A stretch of DNA of 64,000 nucleotides from Pycnococcus provasolii. Its lineage: Eukaryota > Chlorophyta > Pseudoscourfieldiophyceae > Pseudoscourfieldiales. Where the stretch lies: NCBI GenBank assembly GCA_049487715.1, contig CP150580.1, positions 1 to 64,000 of the forward strand, given 5' to 3'. Positions 38,216-46,942 of this stretch are shown here, piece by piece. Numbering within the stretch: position 1 is the stretch's first letter; each line of letters begins with the position of its first letter. The notes beneath the pieces are model-generated. The model was not told the DNA's origin. It did no database searches and saw only the letters and a list, made by a program, of their open reading frames with translations. The position numbers and the translations under genes are program-made.

Positions 38216-38666
38216 AATATGATAAGTGTGATGATGATGGTAAGCCCCTGAAGAAGCTGCTCCGGAGAGCAGAGAGAGCTTACCGCGAGTGATACCTTAA
38301 GCCAAGGATGATGATGACGAGGAAACGGATGGCCGTGATGTGATGTGATGGATGGCTTAAGCAAGGTGGGAGTGATGTGATGGGAGCGGTGGTGAAGTTG
38401 GATATTGATTTGGTGGGCGCGTGGGTGGTTGATGGACGAAATGGGGAAATGCATCGCGGCCGGAGATGCTAAAGTTAACTTTACAAGACAAGACAATGAC
38501 CACCTCCCCGTGACCGGGTGGTGCAACGACGAAAGACAACGCGAGTGTTCAGCGAGACGGCGACAGACAACAGAGTGTGGTGCACCGACTCCGAACCACG
38601 CGTACCAACTTGGCAACTTCAAGTCTTCATCCTGGCGGATCACGCTTTTCCCAGAGCAATCCACCT
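38216..38666. promoter_or_regulatory. 5' region of the PC-esterase gene
   Basis: No gene is recognised. The region is rich in GATG/CATC words (for example 38326-38361), which form weak hairpins. It ends at the left terminus of the foldback element. Confidence 0.45.
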
Positions 38667-39268
38667 AAGGGCTGGTCCGACCTAAAACGAGATTTTCAGT
38701 CCCCTTGGGCTGGGAGAGCGAGTTCGTGATGGATTTCCATTTTGAGACCTAATTTCTGAACGCTCTTGACGAGCTCTTTCGAATGAGCGGTGGGCAGTTT
38801 GGAGAAATTTTCTCGATAAAAATTTAAAATTTTTATTTTTTTATTCACTTGTGATCTCAACACTGCCCACCGCTCATTCGAAAGAGCTCGTCAAGAGCGT
38901 TGAGAAATCAGGTCTCAAAATGGAAATCCATCACGAACTCGAATCGGCATCAATCGCTCAATTTGTTCGGGAAAATGGTCGGGAGAGGGGGGAAAATTCA
39001 GCCCCGACCAATTTCCCCGTTCGGGGTGTCGGGGAAAAGATTTTAGTTTGATCCCCTCCCCGACCAATTTCCCCGTAATTTCAGGGTGTTACAAACTTTG
39101 AGGCTTTCAGTCACCGTGAAGTGCTTGGGCGTTGCCTCTCATAGTGGTATGCACATCGAGAGCAACTCATGAGCTTTCGATAGCACCAAGAACCACGTCA
39201 AACGGCCAAGGGACGGCTCCCCGGCAGTCGTGCACGTAAAAATCTCGTTTTAGGTCGGACCAGCCCTT
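38667..39268. mobile_element. Foldback/MITE-type element, 602 bp, with perfect 30-bp terminal inverted repeats
   Basis: The termini are exact complements over 30 bp. The left end (38667-38696) begins AAGGGCTGGTCCGACC and the right end is 39239-39268. Nested inside is a second inverted repeat: 80-bp arms at 38719-38798 and 38862-38941 match at 78 positions around a 63-bp AT-rich loop. The right-hand part has a twice-repeated CCCCGACCAATTTCCCCG (about 39003 and 39059). Neither strand codes for a transposase, so the element is non-autonomous. A clear target-site duplication is not visible at either end. The structure is that of a MITE or foldback transposon, inserted between the PC-esterase and phytoene desaturase genes. 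Confidence 0.8.
38719..38941. repeat. Long hairpin: 80-bp arms, 63-bp loop
   Basis: The arms 38719-38798 and 38862-38941 pair at 78 of 80 positions. Such an RNA would be a near-perfect double strand, a possible Dicer substrate if transcribed. The loop is very AT-rich (AAATTTAAAATTTTTATTTT). Confidence 0.9.
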
Positions 39269-39525
39269 TATAAACCCGCGAACGATGCCGAGCTCTGCCG
39301 AGCTCGGCAGGGAGGCGAGACTGAGAAACCAACCCCGAGAATTGAATTCCTCCCGGTCCACCTGTCCATGGGCCCAACCGGTATCCCCGCACGCTGGATC
39401 CCCCTCCCTGATTGTGCCTGTGCTTGTGGATAAAATCTCAGCCACATAGGAGTCGAGTCGTCCCAGCCACGTACGGCTTGTCTCCTCCCTCCCTCCCTCC
39501 CTCGGGCCACTCCTCTCTCGTCACC
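39269..39525. promoter_or_regulatory. Promoter and leader of the phytoene desaturase gene
   Basis: The gap runs from the right end of the foldback element to the PDS start. A (CCCT)n tract lies just before the ATG. The transposon thus sits only about 260 bp upstream of PDS and may touch its promoter. Confidence 0.5.
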
Positions 39526-41307
39526 ATGGCGTCCATGGCGTCGTCGTCCTTGTCTCTGCGCTCTCGTCGCTCGCGTCTTGGCACTCGCACTGTCGCCCGC
39601 GACTTCCCCAAGCCGTCCCAGATTGATAAGACGGACAACTACAAACAAGCGCAAGCTCTTAGCGCGAAGCTCAAGTCCAACGTCGTTGCGAAGGAACAAT
39701 CCAAGAAAGTTGCCATCATCGGGGGAGGACTCTCGGGACTCGCGTGCGCCAAGTACCTCAGTGACGCGGGACACACGCCGATTGTCCTGGAGGCGCGCGA
39801 CGTACTCGGCGGAAAGGTGTCCGCGTGGCAAGACAAGGATGGAGACTGGATCGAAACGGGACTGCACATCTTCTTCGGCGCATACCCGAACATGATGAAC
39901 CTATTCAACGAACTCGACATCGAAGATCGACTGCAGTGGAAAACGCACAAGATGATCTTCGCCATGCAGGAATTGCCGGGAGAGTTCACAACCTTCGACT
40001 TCGTGCCAGGCATCCCCGCACCTTTCAACTTCGGACTCGCCATCCTCATGAACCAGAAGATGCTCACACTCGCGGAAAAAATCCAAACCGCGCCGCCGCT
40101 CATACCCATGCTCATCGAAGGACAGGACTTCATCGACGAGCAGGACGAACTCAGCGTGCTCGACTTCATGCGCAAGTACGGCATGCCCGAACGAATCAAC
40201 GAGGAAGTGTTCATCAGCATGGCGAAGGCTCTCGACTTCATCGACCCAGACAAGCTGTCCATGACCGTCGTGCTCACAGCCATGAACCGATTCCTCAACG
40301 AAACGGACGGACTGCAGATGGCGTTCTTGGACGGAAACCAACCTGAGAGGCTGTGTGCACCCATGGTCGAGCACATCGAGGCACGGGGGGGTGAGGTGAA
40401 GTTGAACCAGCGATTCCGAGAGTTCGTGCTGAGCGAGGATGGCACGAAGGTTGAGGGACTTCGCATGCGCGGCGGCGAGGTGATTGAAGCGGACGAGTAC
40501 ATCAGCGCGATGCCCGTCGACATCATGAAGCGACTCATGCCCAAGGAGTGGGCGAACATGCCGTACTTCAGGCAAGTTCGCGAGCTCGAGGGAATCCCGG
40601 TGATCAACATTCACATGTGGTTCGATCGTAAGCTCACCAGCGTCGACCACCTCTGCTTCAGCCGCTCGCCGCTGCTTAGCGTGTACGCGGACATGAGCAC
40701 GTGCTGCAAGGAGTACGCGGACGACGAAAGGAGCATGCTTGAGCTCGTCTTTGCGCCCTGCTCGCCCCTCGCGGGTGGGAAAACCAACTGGATCGCCAAG
40801 TCTGACGAGGAGATTGTGGAAGCGACCATGAAGGAGCTTGCGCGCCTCTTCCCCACGGAGATTGGGCCCGGCGCGCCAGACGGAGGTGCGGTGCTACGCA
40901 AGAGTGCGGTTGTCAAGACTCCGCGCAGCGTGTATGCCGCCATCCCAGGAAGGAACAAGTACCGCCCGAGCCAGGAGACACCCATCGAGAACTTCACGCT
41001 CGCGGGTGACTGGACGAGCCAGAAGTTCCTCGGCAGCATGGAGGGTGCCATCCTTGCCGGCAAACTTGCGGCGGAGGTTGTGACGGACCGGTCTGCGGGC
41101 AGGCCGACGCAGGGCATCAAGTCGGTCCAGCAGCACGTCATCGACGAGGCGAACAAAGCATCCGAGGAAGTGCCGGTGGGCCTTGATCTCGACAGCGATA
41201 GCGCATTCGTGTATGGAGGTGGCGAGGAGATGTCACAACGAAGCGAGGAGGCTCTGCAAAATCAGGATAAGGAGCAACTCGAGGCGGCCACCGTTGCGGC
41301 TCGTTGA
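39526..41307 (+). CDS. PDS: 15-cis-phytoene desaturase, plastid
   Basis: The FAD enzyme introduces two double bonds into phytoene, giving zeta-carotene, in the plastid carotenoid pathway with plastoquinone as acceptor. The 593-residue protein starts at 39526 in a good context (ACCATGG). A transit peptide rich in Ser and Arg of about 55 residues is followed by the dinucleotide fold [20 protein letters not shown] and [20 protein letters not shown]. Next come [18 protein letters not shown] and the long block [20 protein letters not shown] then [17 protein letters not shown], which is typical of plant-type PDS. The C-terminal FAD segment is [23 protein letters not shown] and bacterial CrtI lack this combination. 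It is the target family of norflurazon-type bleaching. Convergent with the RB homologue. Confidence 0.96.
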   Translation: MASMASSSLSLRSRRSRLGTRTVARDFPKPSQIDKTDNYKQAQALSAKLKSNVVAKEQSKKVAIIGGGLSGLACAKYLSDAGHTPIVLEARDVLGGKVSAWQDKDGDWIETGLHIFFGAYPNMMNLFNELDIEDRLQWKTHKMIFAMQELPGEFTTFDFVPGIPAPFNFGLAILMNQKMLTLAEKIQTAPPLIPMLIEGQDFIDEQDELSVLDFMRKYGMPERINEEVFISMAKALDFIDPDKLSMTVVLTAMNRFLNETDGLQMAFLDGNQPERLCAPMVEHIEARGGEVKLNQRFREFVLSEDGTKVEGLRMRGGEVIEADEYISAMPVDIMKRLMPKEWANMPYFRQVRELEGIPVINIHMWFDRKLTSVDHLCFSRSPLLSVYADMSTCCKEYADDERSMLELVFAPCSPLAGGKTNWIAKSDEEIVEATMKELARLFPTEIGPGAPDGGAVLRKSAVVKTPRSVYAAIPGRNKYRPSQETPIENFTLAGDWTSQKFLGSMEGAILAGKLAAEVVTDRSAGRPTQGIKSVQQHVIDEANKASEEVPVGLDLDSDSAFVYGGGEEMSQRSEEALQNQDKEQLEAATVAAR

Positions 41308-41484
41308 GCTTTGCACACAACAACGCGCCCACCTCACGAGTTAGTAAATAAGAGATTTTTTGTTTTTTTACTACCTATGTGTTTTTTTACTTTCCAAAAA
41401 AAAAGAAAAAAGAGCGTCGCCATGTTTTTTGGTTGGTTTCCCCTTCACTTCTTTAAGCGGGGGACGCGGCGATAATGCGTCCCG

Positions 41485-44400
41485 TCAGTCGTCGTGCACC
41501 TCGCGTCCACCCGTCACGCGTGCGTTAATTCCCATGAGATCTCTCGAAGGACTCTGGAATGCCTGAATCGCCTCACCCACGAATGCATACATGCTCCGAC
41601 TTCGCGGGGTCATCACCAACGCATCCGCACGTCCATGCCTCAGATTCGAAACGTACACGTTCTGACCCTGCGGTTTACGTGGGCTGCGCAGTCCGAACAC
41701 TCTCGAAGGGCTTGCCGGACTAGCTGGGACGTCCGATCCGCCGACGCCTGCGCCATGTGCGGGAGTACGGTGGTGCAGCGGCGTCGCGGGAGCTGCCGCC
41801 GCCGCGGCAGCAGCCGTCGCCACGCGTGAACGAAGCTCCGCGTCGGCACCTGATGCCACCTGCGGCGTTCCACTTGGCTGCACAGCCGTTCCATTGTCCA
41901 CAAAGTTGAGAAGAAAGCGCCTTACCGCGGGCACGAAGATGCGATTGTAGAACTTGATGATGTCGTCGCGTCTCAGAACGCGGAAGTTGGCGACTATTCC
42001 CGAGCTCGTTGTTCGGTCTCTAAACCTGTATCCCGTGTGTTGGTCAAGCACCACGGCGCGGAACACCTCGTGCCTGTTCGGCGACATTCTCCGGTAGTGG
42101 TACAGGATGTCCCTGAATTGAACAGCATCTCCGTTGACGTTCCTGCAATTTTTCACCTTGCACACACCGTAGATGGTACAAAGCACGAGCTGATCCACGT
42201 GGCGGTTGTACAGCAGGTGCGTCTGCTCGTACAGCGCGTACTCGAGAACCGTGGCTGCCCTGAGCACGTACTCCTCGGGAAGGCGCAGGCGTTGGCAGAG
42301 GTCGTAGCAGCGAAGCGAGCACAGCTTGAACACCTTGCGCACAAACTGGAGAAGAACCGGCTCGTACGACGGGTGGCTCGACCCTCTCGACTGATCTCCA
42401 CTTGCGTTGGGCATGCCAATGTGAGTTGGCATGTGCATTTCATCGCCCGCCGGAGATTCCACGCCCGCATTTCCGCTGATGCCGGCGATGGCATTGCCGC
42501 CACCGCCACCGTGGAACGGCTGAAATGCCCCCGTCGTTGGCGCCGCTGTGCCAGTCGTCGTCGTCGTCGCCGCCGCCGCGTCGTTGTTGTTGCTGTTCGA
42601 TGCACCCTGGGCGTTGGCGTTCGCCACGTCCATGGGTGCGGTTCCGGCACCCGCTCGGCATCCCACGAGGAGCTCGTACAGGTTGGAATCTCTCTGCCAA
42701 GCGAGGCTCTCGAGTACCGTCTCCTCGCACAGGCAGAGGTGCGTCTTCAGGCTGCGCGGCAGCTCGCTGCGAAGGTGCATGGCAAAGATGTCGACACCTC
42801 GGCTGAAGTCGAGAGGCGTCACGTCAATGCGCGAGCAGATGGCGGGGAAGGGCATGCCAGGCTCCTTGTAGGCGTCCGCGACGAGCTCCAGGCTGCACGC
42901 AAGCAGACCCTTTTGCAGCACCGTCGACGACTTGGCGGTCGGCGTCGACTGGATCACGCGTTCGTACACCAGCCAGAAAAGCGCGAGCGCCTCCGTGCGA
43001 CGGCTGTATCGCATCTGGCTCAGCCGGCTCTGCTTCTCCTCGTTTGCGCTCGCGGCGAGCGTCAGCACCATGAGAGCGCTCTCGCCGCCGCCCGTCGGCT
43101 GCTGGTGCTGTGCCCCGTCGCCCTCGCCGTGGAGCGGAAATACGATGTCCGCACAGCGCGCCGCCATCTCCGCGCACCTGCGCACAGCCTCCTGCCCAAG
43201 AATCTCGGCGACGGAATCCGGCCACGTGGATGCAAATTCTTTTCTCGGCGGTGGTAAGAACAAGCGCGCCTTCTCCTTCAGCCACCTCGTCGCGTCGAGC
43301 GCGACGCTGATGGGCGTGTCGGGAACCGTTCCGGGAATACGCGAGGAAGTTGCGATGGGAGTGCCAAGCACCCCTGACGCGCCCGCCATGCCGTGCCTGA
43401 TGGGCGTGTCGAATCCGGACGCGCGCACAGCCGCCCTGTAGGCTGTTTGGGTAAGTGCTCCCGTGGTGGGTGCGGGACTTCTCAGCAGCGCGTTGGCATG
43501 CGAGTGAGGTGTCTGAGGTGTGATGCTGTCAAAGGCGCGCGCGAGGTGTCCACTCCCATGCGACGACGCTCTTGCCGGTGTGCCAGCAACGCCATCACCG
43601 CCACGGCTCGGTGTGCCAAGAGCCTCGCCCGTGACGAACACGCGTTCGTCCACTTCGAGGTGGCACTTCGCGTACTGCGTGCTCAGCACGCGAACGACAC
43701 GTTTCGCATCGAGAAGGTTCGTCTTGTCTCCCACGAAATGCGCCTTGAGTCCGGCGTGGAAGGGGCCTAGCGGCTTCGCATCGTCGTCCAACTTGATCGC
43801 GTCGAACGTATCGCTGTCGTCGTCGTCAGCGGCAGCAGCTTCCTTGACGGCATCCTCCATGGCACCGTTGACGATGGACATGCGCGCCGCGACGCTCTCT
43901 TTGTTTGCGCCGAGGTGATTGCACAGAAGTGCAACGGCGTCGTTGGTTTCGGCGCTGGCATCGCCGCTGAGCGTTGTGACGGCGGTATCTGTGAGGTGCG
44001 TGCTCGTCGCGTGCGCGAGAAGGTATGCCATAGTTGCCATCATGAGCTCGAAGCTGTCGACGATGCTCACGAACGTGTCCGCCCCAAATGCTCGTACGCG
44101 CACGACTAAGAAGAGCAGCCACGCAAATTCGCGCAGGGCATCGCGCGCGTCGGATGCGAACAGGCTGTGCACGAGGTCTCTGTTTTTCTTTGACAGCGCG
44201 ATGTCGACGACGAATCTCTGCCTGAGTTCCTTGGTTCCGAACGGGTCTTCGTGCGCCGCCTCGGGGAAGTGGAGTGCGGAGCTGCTGTTGTTGTCGTTGC
44301 TGTCGTCGTTGTTGTTGTTGTTGTCCGAAACGTCGTCGTGCGTCATGATCATTTTCGTCTCCGCCAGAAAGGTCGGCATCGTTGCAAAGAAGTCGACGAC

Positions 44401-44928
44401 GGGTATGCCAAACTTTTTCAGGATTTGCGACAGCGTCATGATGTCCATGGAGGGTGTCTGCTTGTGGTGATGTTTTTTGCACACGAAGAGCGCGCACGCA
44501 CACCACATCTTGTGGTTGTGCATCTGCTGTGGGTTTTCCTTGTCTAGTTTGTCCAAGTTTGGCTTAGCTTTTTCCAGCAGAGAAACGGACGAGGTGATGA
44601 CGTCGTCGGGAAGCAAGCTCGACGCCTCGTTCTCCTGCTCCTGCTCCTCCTCCTCTGCGAAGAGCACTGTTTTGATTGCCGACACAGTCGGCGGCCAAAC
44701 GATGGAATCAGGAGGAGTTGATGTGTTGTTGTTGTTGTTATTATCAGCAGCATCACCAGACTCACGTAACTTCGTTTTCTTATTCTTTATTGACAAACCA
44801 GCAGCAGCAGCATCGTTGTCATCATGAGCATGATGAGCATGAGGTGACTTCGACTTTTCCGCATCACCATCATCACCACCACCACGAGCCCGTTTCTTAT
44901 TATTAGCAGCAGGAGCGGAGGGAGCCAT
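41485..44928 (-). CDS. RBR1: Retinoblastoma-related protein
   Basis: RBR represses E2F-driven genes and holds the cell at the G1/S or size checkpoint; the Chlamydomonas homologue is MAT3. The 1147-residue protein has an Asn/Asp-rich start, then an N-terminal helical domain (about 35-390). A Thr/Pro/Ser-rich linker with many SP/TP sites follows (for example TPSRGG, TPQTPHS, DTPIRHG, GTPIATS), the likely CDK targets. Pocket A runs about 545-770 (ALALFWLVYERVIQSTP and FSRGVDIFAMHLRSELPRSL). A spacer rich in Asn, Thr and Gly follows. Pocket B lies at about 880-1050: VRKVFKLCSLRCYDLCQRL, LLYNRHVDQLVLCTIYGVCK and RDILYHYRRMSPNRHEVFRA. The C-terminal domain also has SP sites (PASPASPSRVF, LRSPRKPQ). 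The pocket order is unambiguous. Confidence 0.94.
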   Translation of the reverse strand: MAPSAPAANNKKRARGGGDDGDAEKSKSPHAHHAHDDNDAAAAGLSIKNKKTKLRESGDAADNNNNNNTSTPPDSIVWPPTVSAIKTVLFAEEEEQEQENEASSLLPDDVITSSVSLLEKAKPNLDKLDKENPQQMHNHKMWCACALFVCKKHHHKQTPSMDIMTLSQILKKFGIPVVDFFATMPTFLAETKMIMTHDDVSDNNNNNDDSNDNNSSSALHFPEAAHEDPFGTKELRQRFVVDIALSKKNRDLVHSLFASDARDALREFAWLLFLVVRVRAFGADTFVSIVDSFELMMATMAYLLAHATSTHLTDTAVTTLSGDASAETNDAVALLCNHLGANKESVAARMSIVNGAMEDAVKEAAAADDDDSDTFDAIKLDDDAKPLGPFHAGLKAHFVGDKTNLLDAKRVVRVLSTQYAKCHLEVDERVFVTGEALGTPSRGGDGVAGTPARASSHGSGHLARAFDSITPQTPHSHANALLRSPAPTTGALTQTAYRAAVRASGFDTPIRHGMAGASGVLGTPIATSSRIPGTVPDTPISVALDATRWLKEKARLFLPPPRKEFASTWPDSVAEILGQEAVRRCAEMAARCADIVFPLHGEGDGAQHQQPTGGGESALMVLTLAASANEEKQSRLSQMRYSRRTEALALFWLVYERVIQSTPTAKSSTVLQKGLLACSLELVADAYKEPGMPFPAICSRIDVTPLDFSRGVDIFAMHLRSELPRSLKTHLCLCEETVLESLAWQRDSNLYELLVGCRAGAGTAPMDVANANAQGASNSNNNDAAAATTTTTGTAAPTTGAFQPFHGGGGGNAIAGISGNAGVESPAGDEMHMPTHIGMPNASGDQSRGSSHPSYEPVLLQFVRKVFKLCSLRCYDLCQRLRLPEEYVLRAATVLEYALYEQTHLLYNRHVDQLVLCTIYGVCKVKNCRNVNGDAVQFRDILYHYRRMSPNRHEVFRAVVLDQHTGYRFRDRTTSSGIVANFRVLRRDDIIKFYNRIFVPAVRRFLLNFVDNGTAVQPSGTPQVASGADAELRSRVATAAAAAAAAPATPLHHRTPAHGAGVGGSDVPASPASPSRVFGLRSPRKPQGQNVYVSNLRHGRADALVMTPRSRSMYAFVGEAIQAFQSPSRDLMGINARVTGGREVHDD

Positions 44929-45166
44929 CCTGACTAAAAATCAGAAAAAGTGAAAAAAAAAAACAAAAACCGCAAGGACGATGGAGGAAAGAGCAGATGA
45001 CACTTCACGACACAAGGCGAGTGGAGAATGAGAATGAGAATGAACAAAGCAGGCTTCTTCAAACTTTGTGCTGAACTGTCTTGTCTTGTGATGCGAAGAC
45101 AACAAGACCTTGAGAGTTGTTTGTTGCTGCCGCTGCTCGCTGCTCGCTGCCGCTGCCGCTGATGTT

Positions 45167-45256
45167 GTAAGCTCAACAAGACTCGCCCGGCTACGCCGTT
45201 CTCGCCCGAGTGTAAGCTCTACAAGACTCGCCCGGCTACGCCGTTCTCGCCCTGCT
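45167..45256. repeat. 45-bp tandem duplication
   Basis: Two adjacent units, 45167-45211 and 45212-45256, each start GTAAGCTC and share ACAAGACTCGCCCGGCTACG and CCGTTCTCGCC. They differ at a few bases. The unit length keeps a minus-strand frame open, but coding is doubtful. Confidence 0.85.
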
Positions 45257-45691
45257 GTGATGGAGAGTGAACCAGCCAAGGGGCACTGCTGCGGTGCGTT
45301 GATGGTGTGAAATGGCGCAATGGGGCGAGGGAGGTGGGAAAGCAGGGTCCCGAGGAAAGCAGGCCGAAGTTTTCTCTCTAATCAGGACGTGCTAAACTTA
45401 GAAAAAGAGCAGGGGAAAGGGGGGGAGGAACAGGGATCGATCACCGCCCACTGGTCTCACTCGCCTTCGTTCCCCTGTCCTGTCCTCGCCGACCCGGAGG
45501 CTCCTTCGGTCTTGTTCCCCCCTTCTTGCCTCCCGTAAACGCCGCTCTCTGACGTCAATGGGACAGCAAAAGCGCGGGAGAGTGAGCTCCCCCCGGTGGG
45601 TGGGAAGTGCCGCTTCATTTATGCTGGGGGAATGCCGGAAGGAATCCCCTGGGGTGCCAACTGCCATACTATCTGGACCTCGCACCGCGTG

Positions 45692-45736
45692 ATTGTATCG
45701 CGTGATGCGGTTTATTATTGTATCGCGTGATGCGGT
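45692..45736. repeat. Direct repeat of 20 bp
   Basis: ATTGTATCGCGTGATGCGGT occurs at 45692-45711 and again at 45717-45736, five bases apart. A partial copy (CACCGCGTG) precedes it. It could be a paired binding site in the promoter gap. Confidence 0.75.
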
Positions 45737-46010
45737 ACAACTGAAGCTGGCAAATTACAACTACGTCTGAGCCCTGAGGGTAGGCCTGCTGTGTACGGGT
45801 TTCCCCCGTCCGAAACCCTAGAACTTAGCTACCTTTAACTTAGCGAAAGAGAGAGGGTTAGGGTTTACGATTTTGCCTTTAGGGTTATAGCTCTTCGCTT
45901 TTTTCCAACTCTTTCTGGTGCCACCTCATCATCAATCCTGCCTATCCCGCTGCTCGCCCCTTGTCGTCGTCATTTTTCGTCGCCATTATTCTGTCATTTA
46001 TTTCGGCGTC

Positions 46011-46865
46011 ATGCCTCCTCCTCTTCCATCAGAAGTGTCAAAAGTCCCTCATGGTGCTCTCTCTGATCGTGAAACTACCGGGGCCATTCATGTCAGCTCG
46101 TGCACGCCGATCTATGTCGATGACAATGACAACGACAACGATGAGTCCTCATCACACTCCCGTGATGAGAATAATAAACATAAGAAGAAACGTAATAGAC
46201 GCAGGTTCATTCCCATTCTCACAAGACATGTTTCTTTCTGGGGAGGTTTCTTGCATGCTGCAATTATGGCGTCAGTCGTCAGTGTTGGTTGGTTTGTACA
46301 CTTACAGTTACACAGGAGGAGCAAGTCTAGGAAATCTACGTACGTCAAATCAAGGGGGGATGATACCAGTGTGCACTGCAAGCAATCCTCAAAGGCGATT
46401 CAGTGCGAAGTTGTCGCGCCTCGCATTTCCTACGAAGCATTCGAAAGAGCTGTCAACGACCTAAGCAAGTACGGAGACTTGCCCATGCACGACGCGTGCA
46501 TTCACCACAAACCGGACTTTGTCACGTGCGTCGTAAGACCGCCGATGGTCTCGCCGCGCATATACACCATTCAAGTCAAAAAACATAACCAAGGAAACTT
46601 CACGTGGAAACTCGCCAAGCCGCCAAACAAACACGCGCAAACGCAAAGCGACCACTTGAAAAATAAATACGACGCATACCCCATGGCGAAAAACGAAGGA
46701 GAGTGGCGCATACGCGCGGCAGGAAAGGGAGGAAAGGGCACGCACGCATTCTACGAAAGCAGGTCGGAACCTGGTGGGTCGGTTCCAGCACGCGTCGCAA
46801 CGTGGGGAGAAGCACGCACGGCGCCTGACGTCATGCGCCACTTTGCCAAAGCCGCAAGCAAATAA
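46011..46865 (+). CDS. Single-pass membrane protein, unknown function
   Basis: The 284-residue protein starts at 46011; an earlier ATG at 45918 is in frame but the added residues are not convincing. An acidic stretch with alternating Asp-Asn (DDNDNDNDES) and a basic cluster (KHKKKRNRRR) precede a hydrophobic segment, FWGGFLHAAIMASVVSVGWF, at about residues 73-92, which could be a type II anchor. The C-terminal 170 residues look folded: ISYEAFERAVNDLSKYGDLP, then CIHHKPDFVTCVVRPP and HAFYESRSEPGGSVPARVAT. Several cysteines could pair if this part is luminal. I recognise no family. It is convergent with MED14. Confidence 0.72.
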   Translation: MPPPLPSEVSKVPHGALSDRETTGAIHVSSCTPIYVDDNDNDNDESSSHSRDENNKHKKKRNRRRFIPILTRHVSFWGGFLHAAIMASVVSVGWFVHLQLHRRSKSRKSTYVKSRGDDTSVHCKQSSKAIQCEVVAPRISYEAFERAVNDLSKYGDLPMHDACIHHKPDFVTCVVRPPMVSPRIYTIQVKKHNQGNFTWKLAKPPNKHAQTQSDHLKNKYDAYPMAKNEGEWRIRAAGKGGKGTHAFYESRSEPGGSVPARVATWGEARTAPDVMRHFAKAASK

Positions 46866-46942
46866 CATGTAATATCCACTCCACATTATCGCAATCATAA
46901 TGATAATAATAATATGTTAATGGTTTTTGGGTTTCTTTTTAG

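Larger units (their letters stand above)
44929..46010. promoter_or_regulatory. Divergent promoter region, RBR1 and orphan gene
   Basis: The 1.08-kb gap separates the RB homologue from the next plus-strand gene. Near the RBR1 start is a frame (44941-45279, minus) that is dominated by low-complexity sequence and a 45-bp duplication, and more likely belongs to its leader. Short telomere-like motifs lie at 45813-45821, 45855-45867 and 45876-45887. Nothing else is recognised. Confidence 0.45.

Noticed and set aside
37097-38251. Antisense open frame of 384 codons across the PC-esterase gene
   Set aside because: It covers the GDS region of the real gene and has no recognisable domain.
38851-39051. 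66-codon frame inside the foldback element
   Set aside because: It spans the hairpin arm and shows no transposase feature.
42037-43257. Antisense open frame of 406 codons across RBR1
   Set aside because: It lies wholly over the pocket domain coding region and is Arg/His/Val-rich shadow sequence.
44941-45279. 112-codon minus-strand frame upstream of RBR1 with a 15-residue repeat
   Set aside because: It consists of a tandem duplication plus low-complexity and phenylalanine-rich tail; more likely leader DNA than a protein gene.
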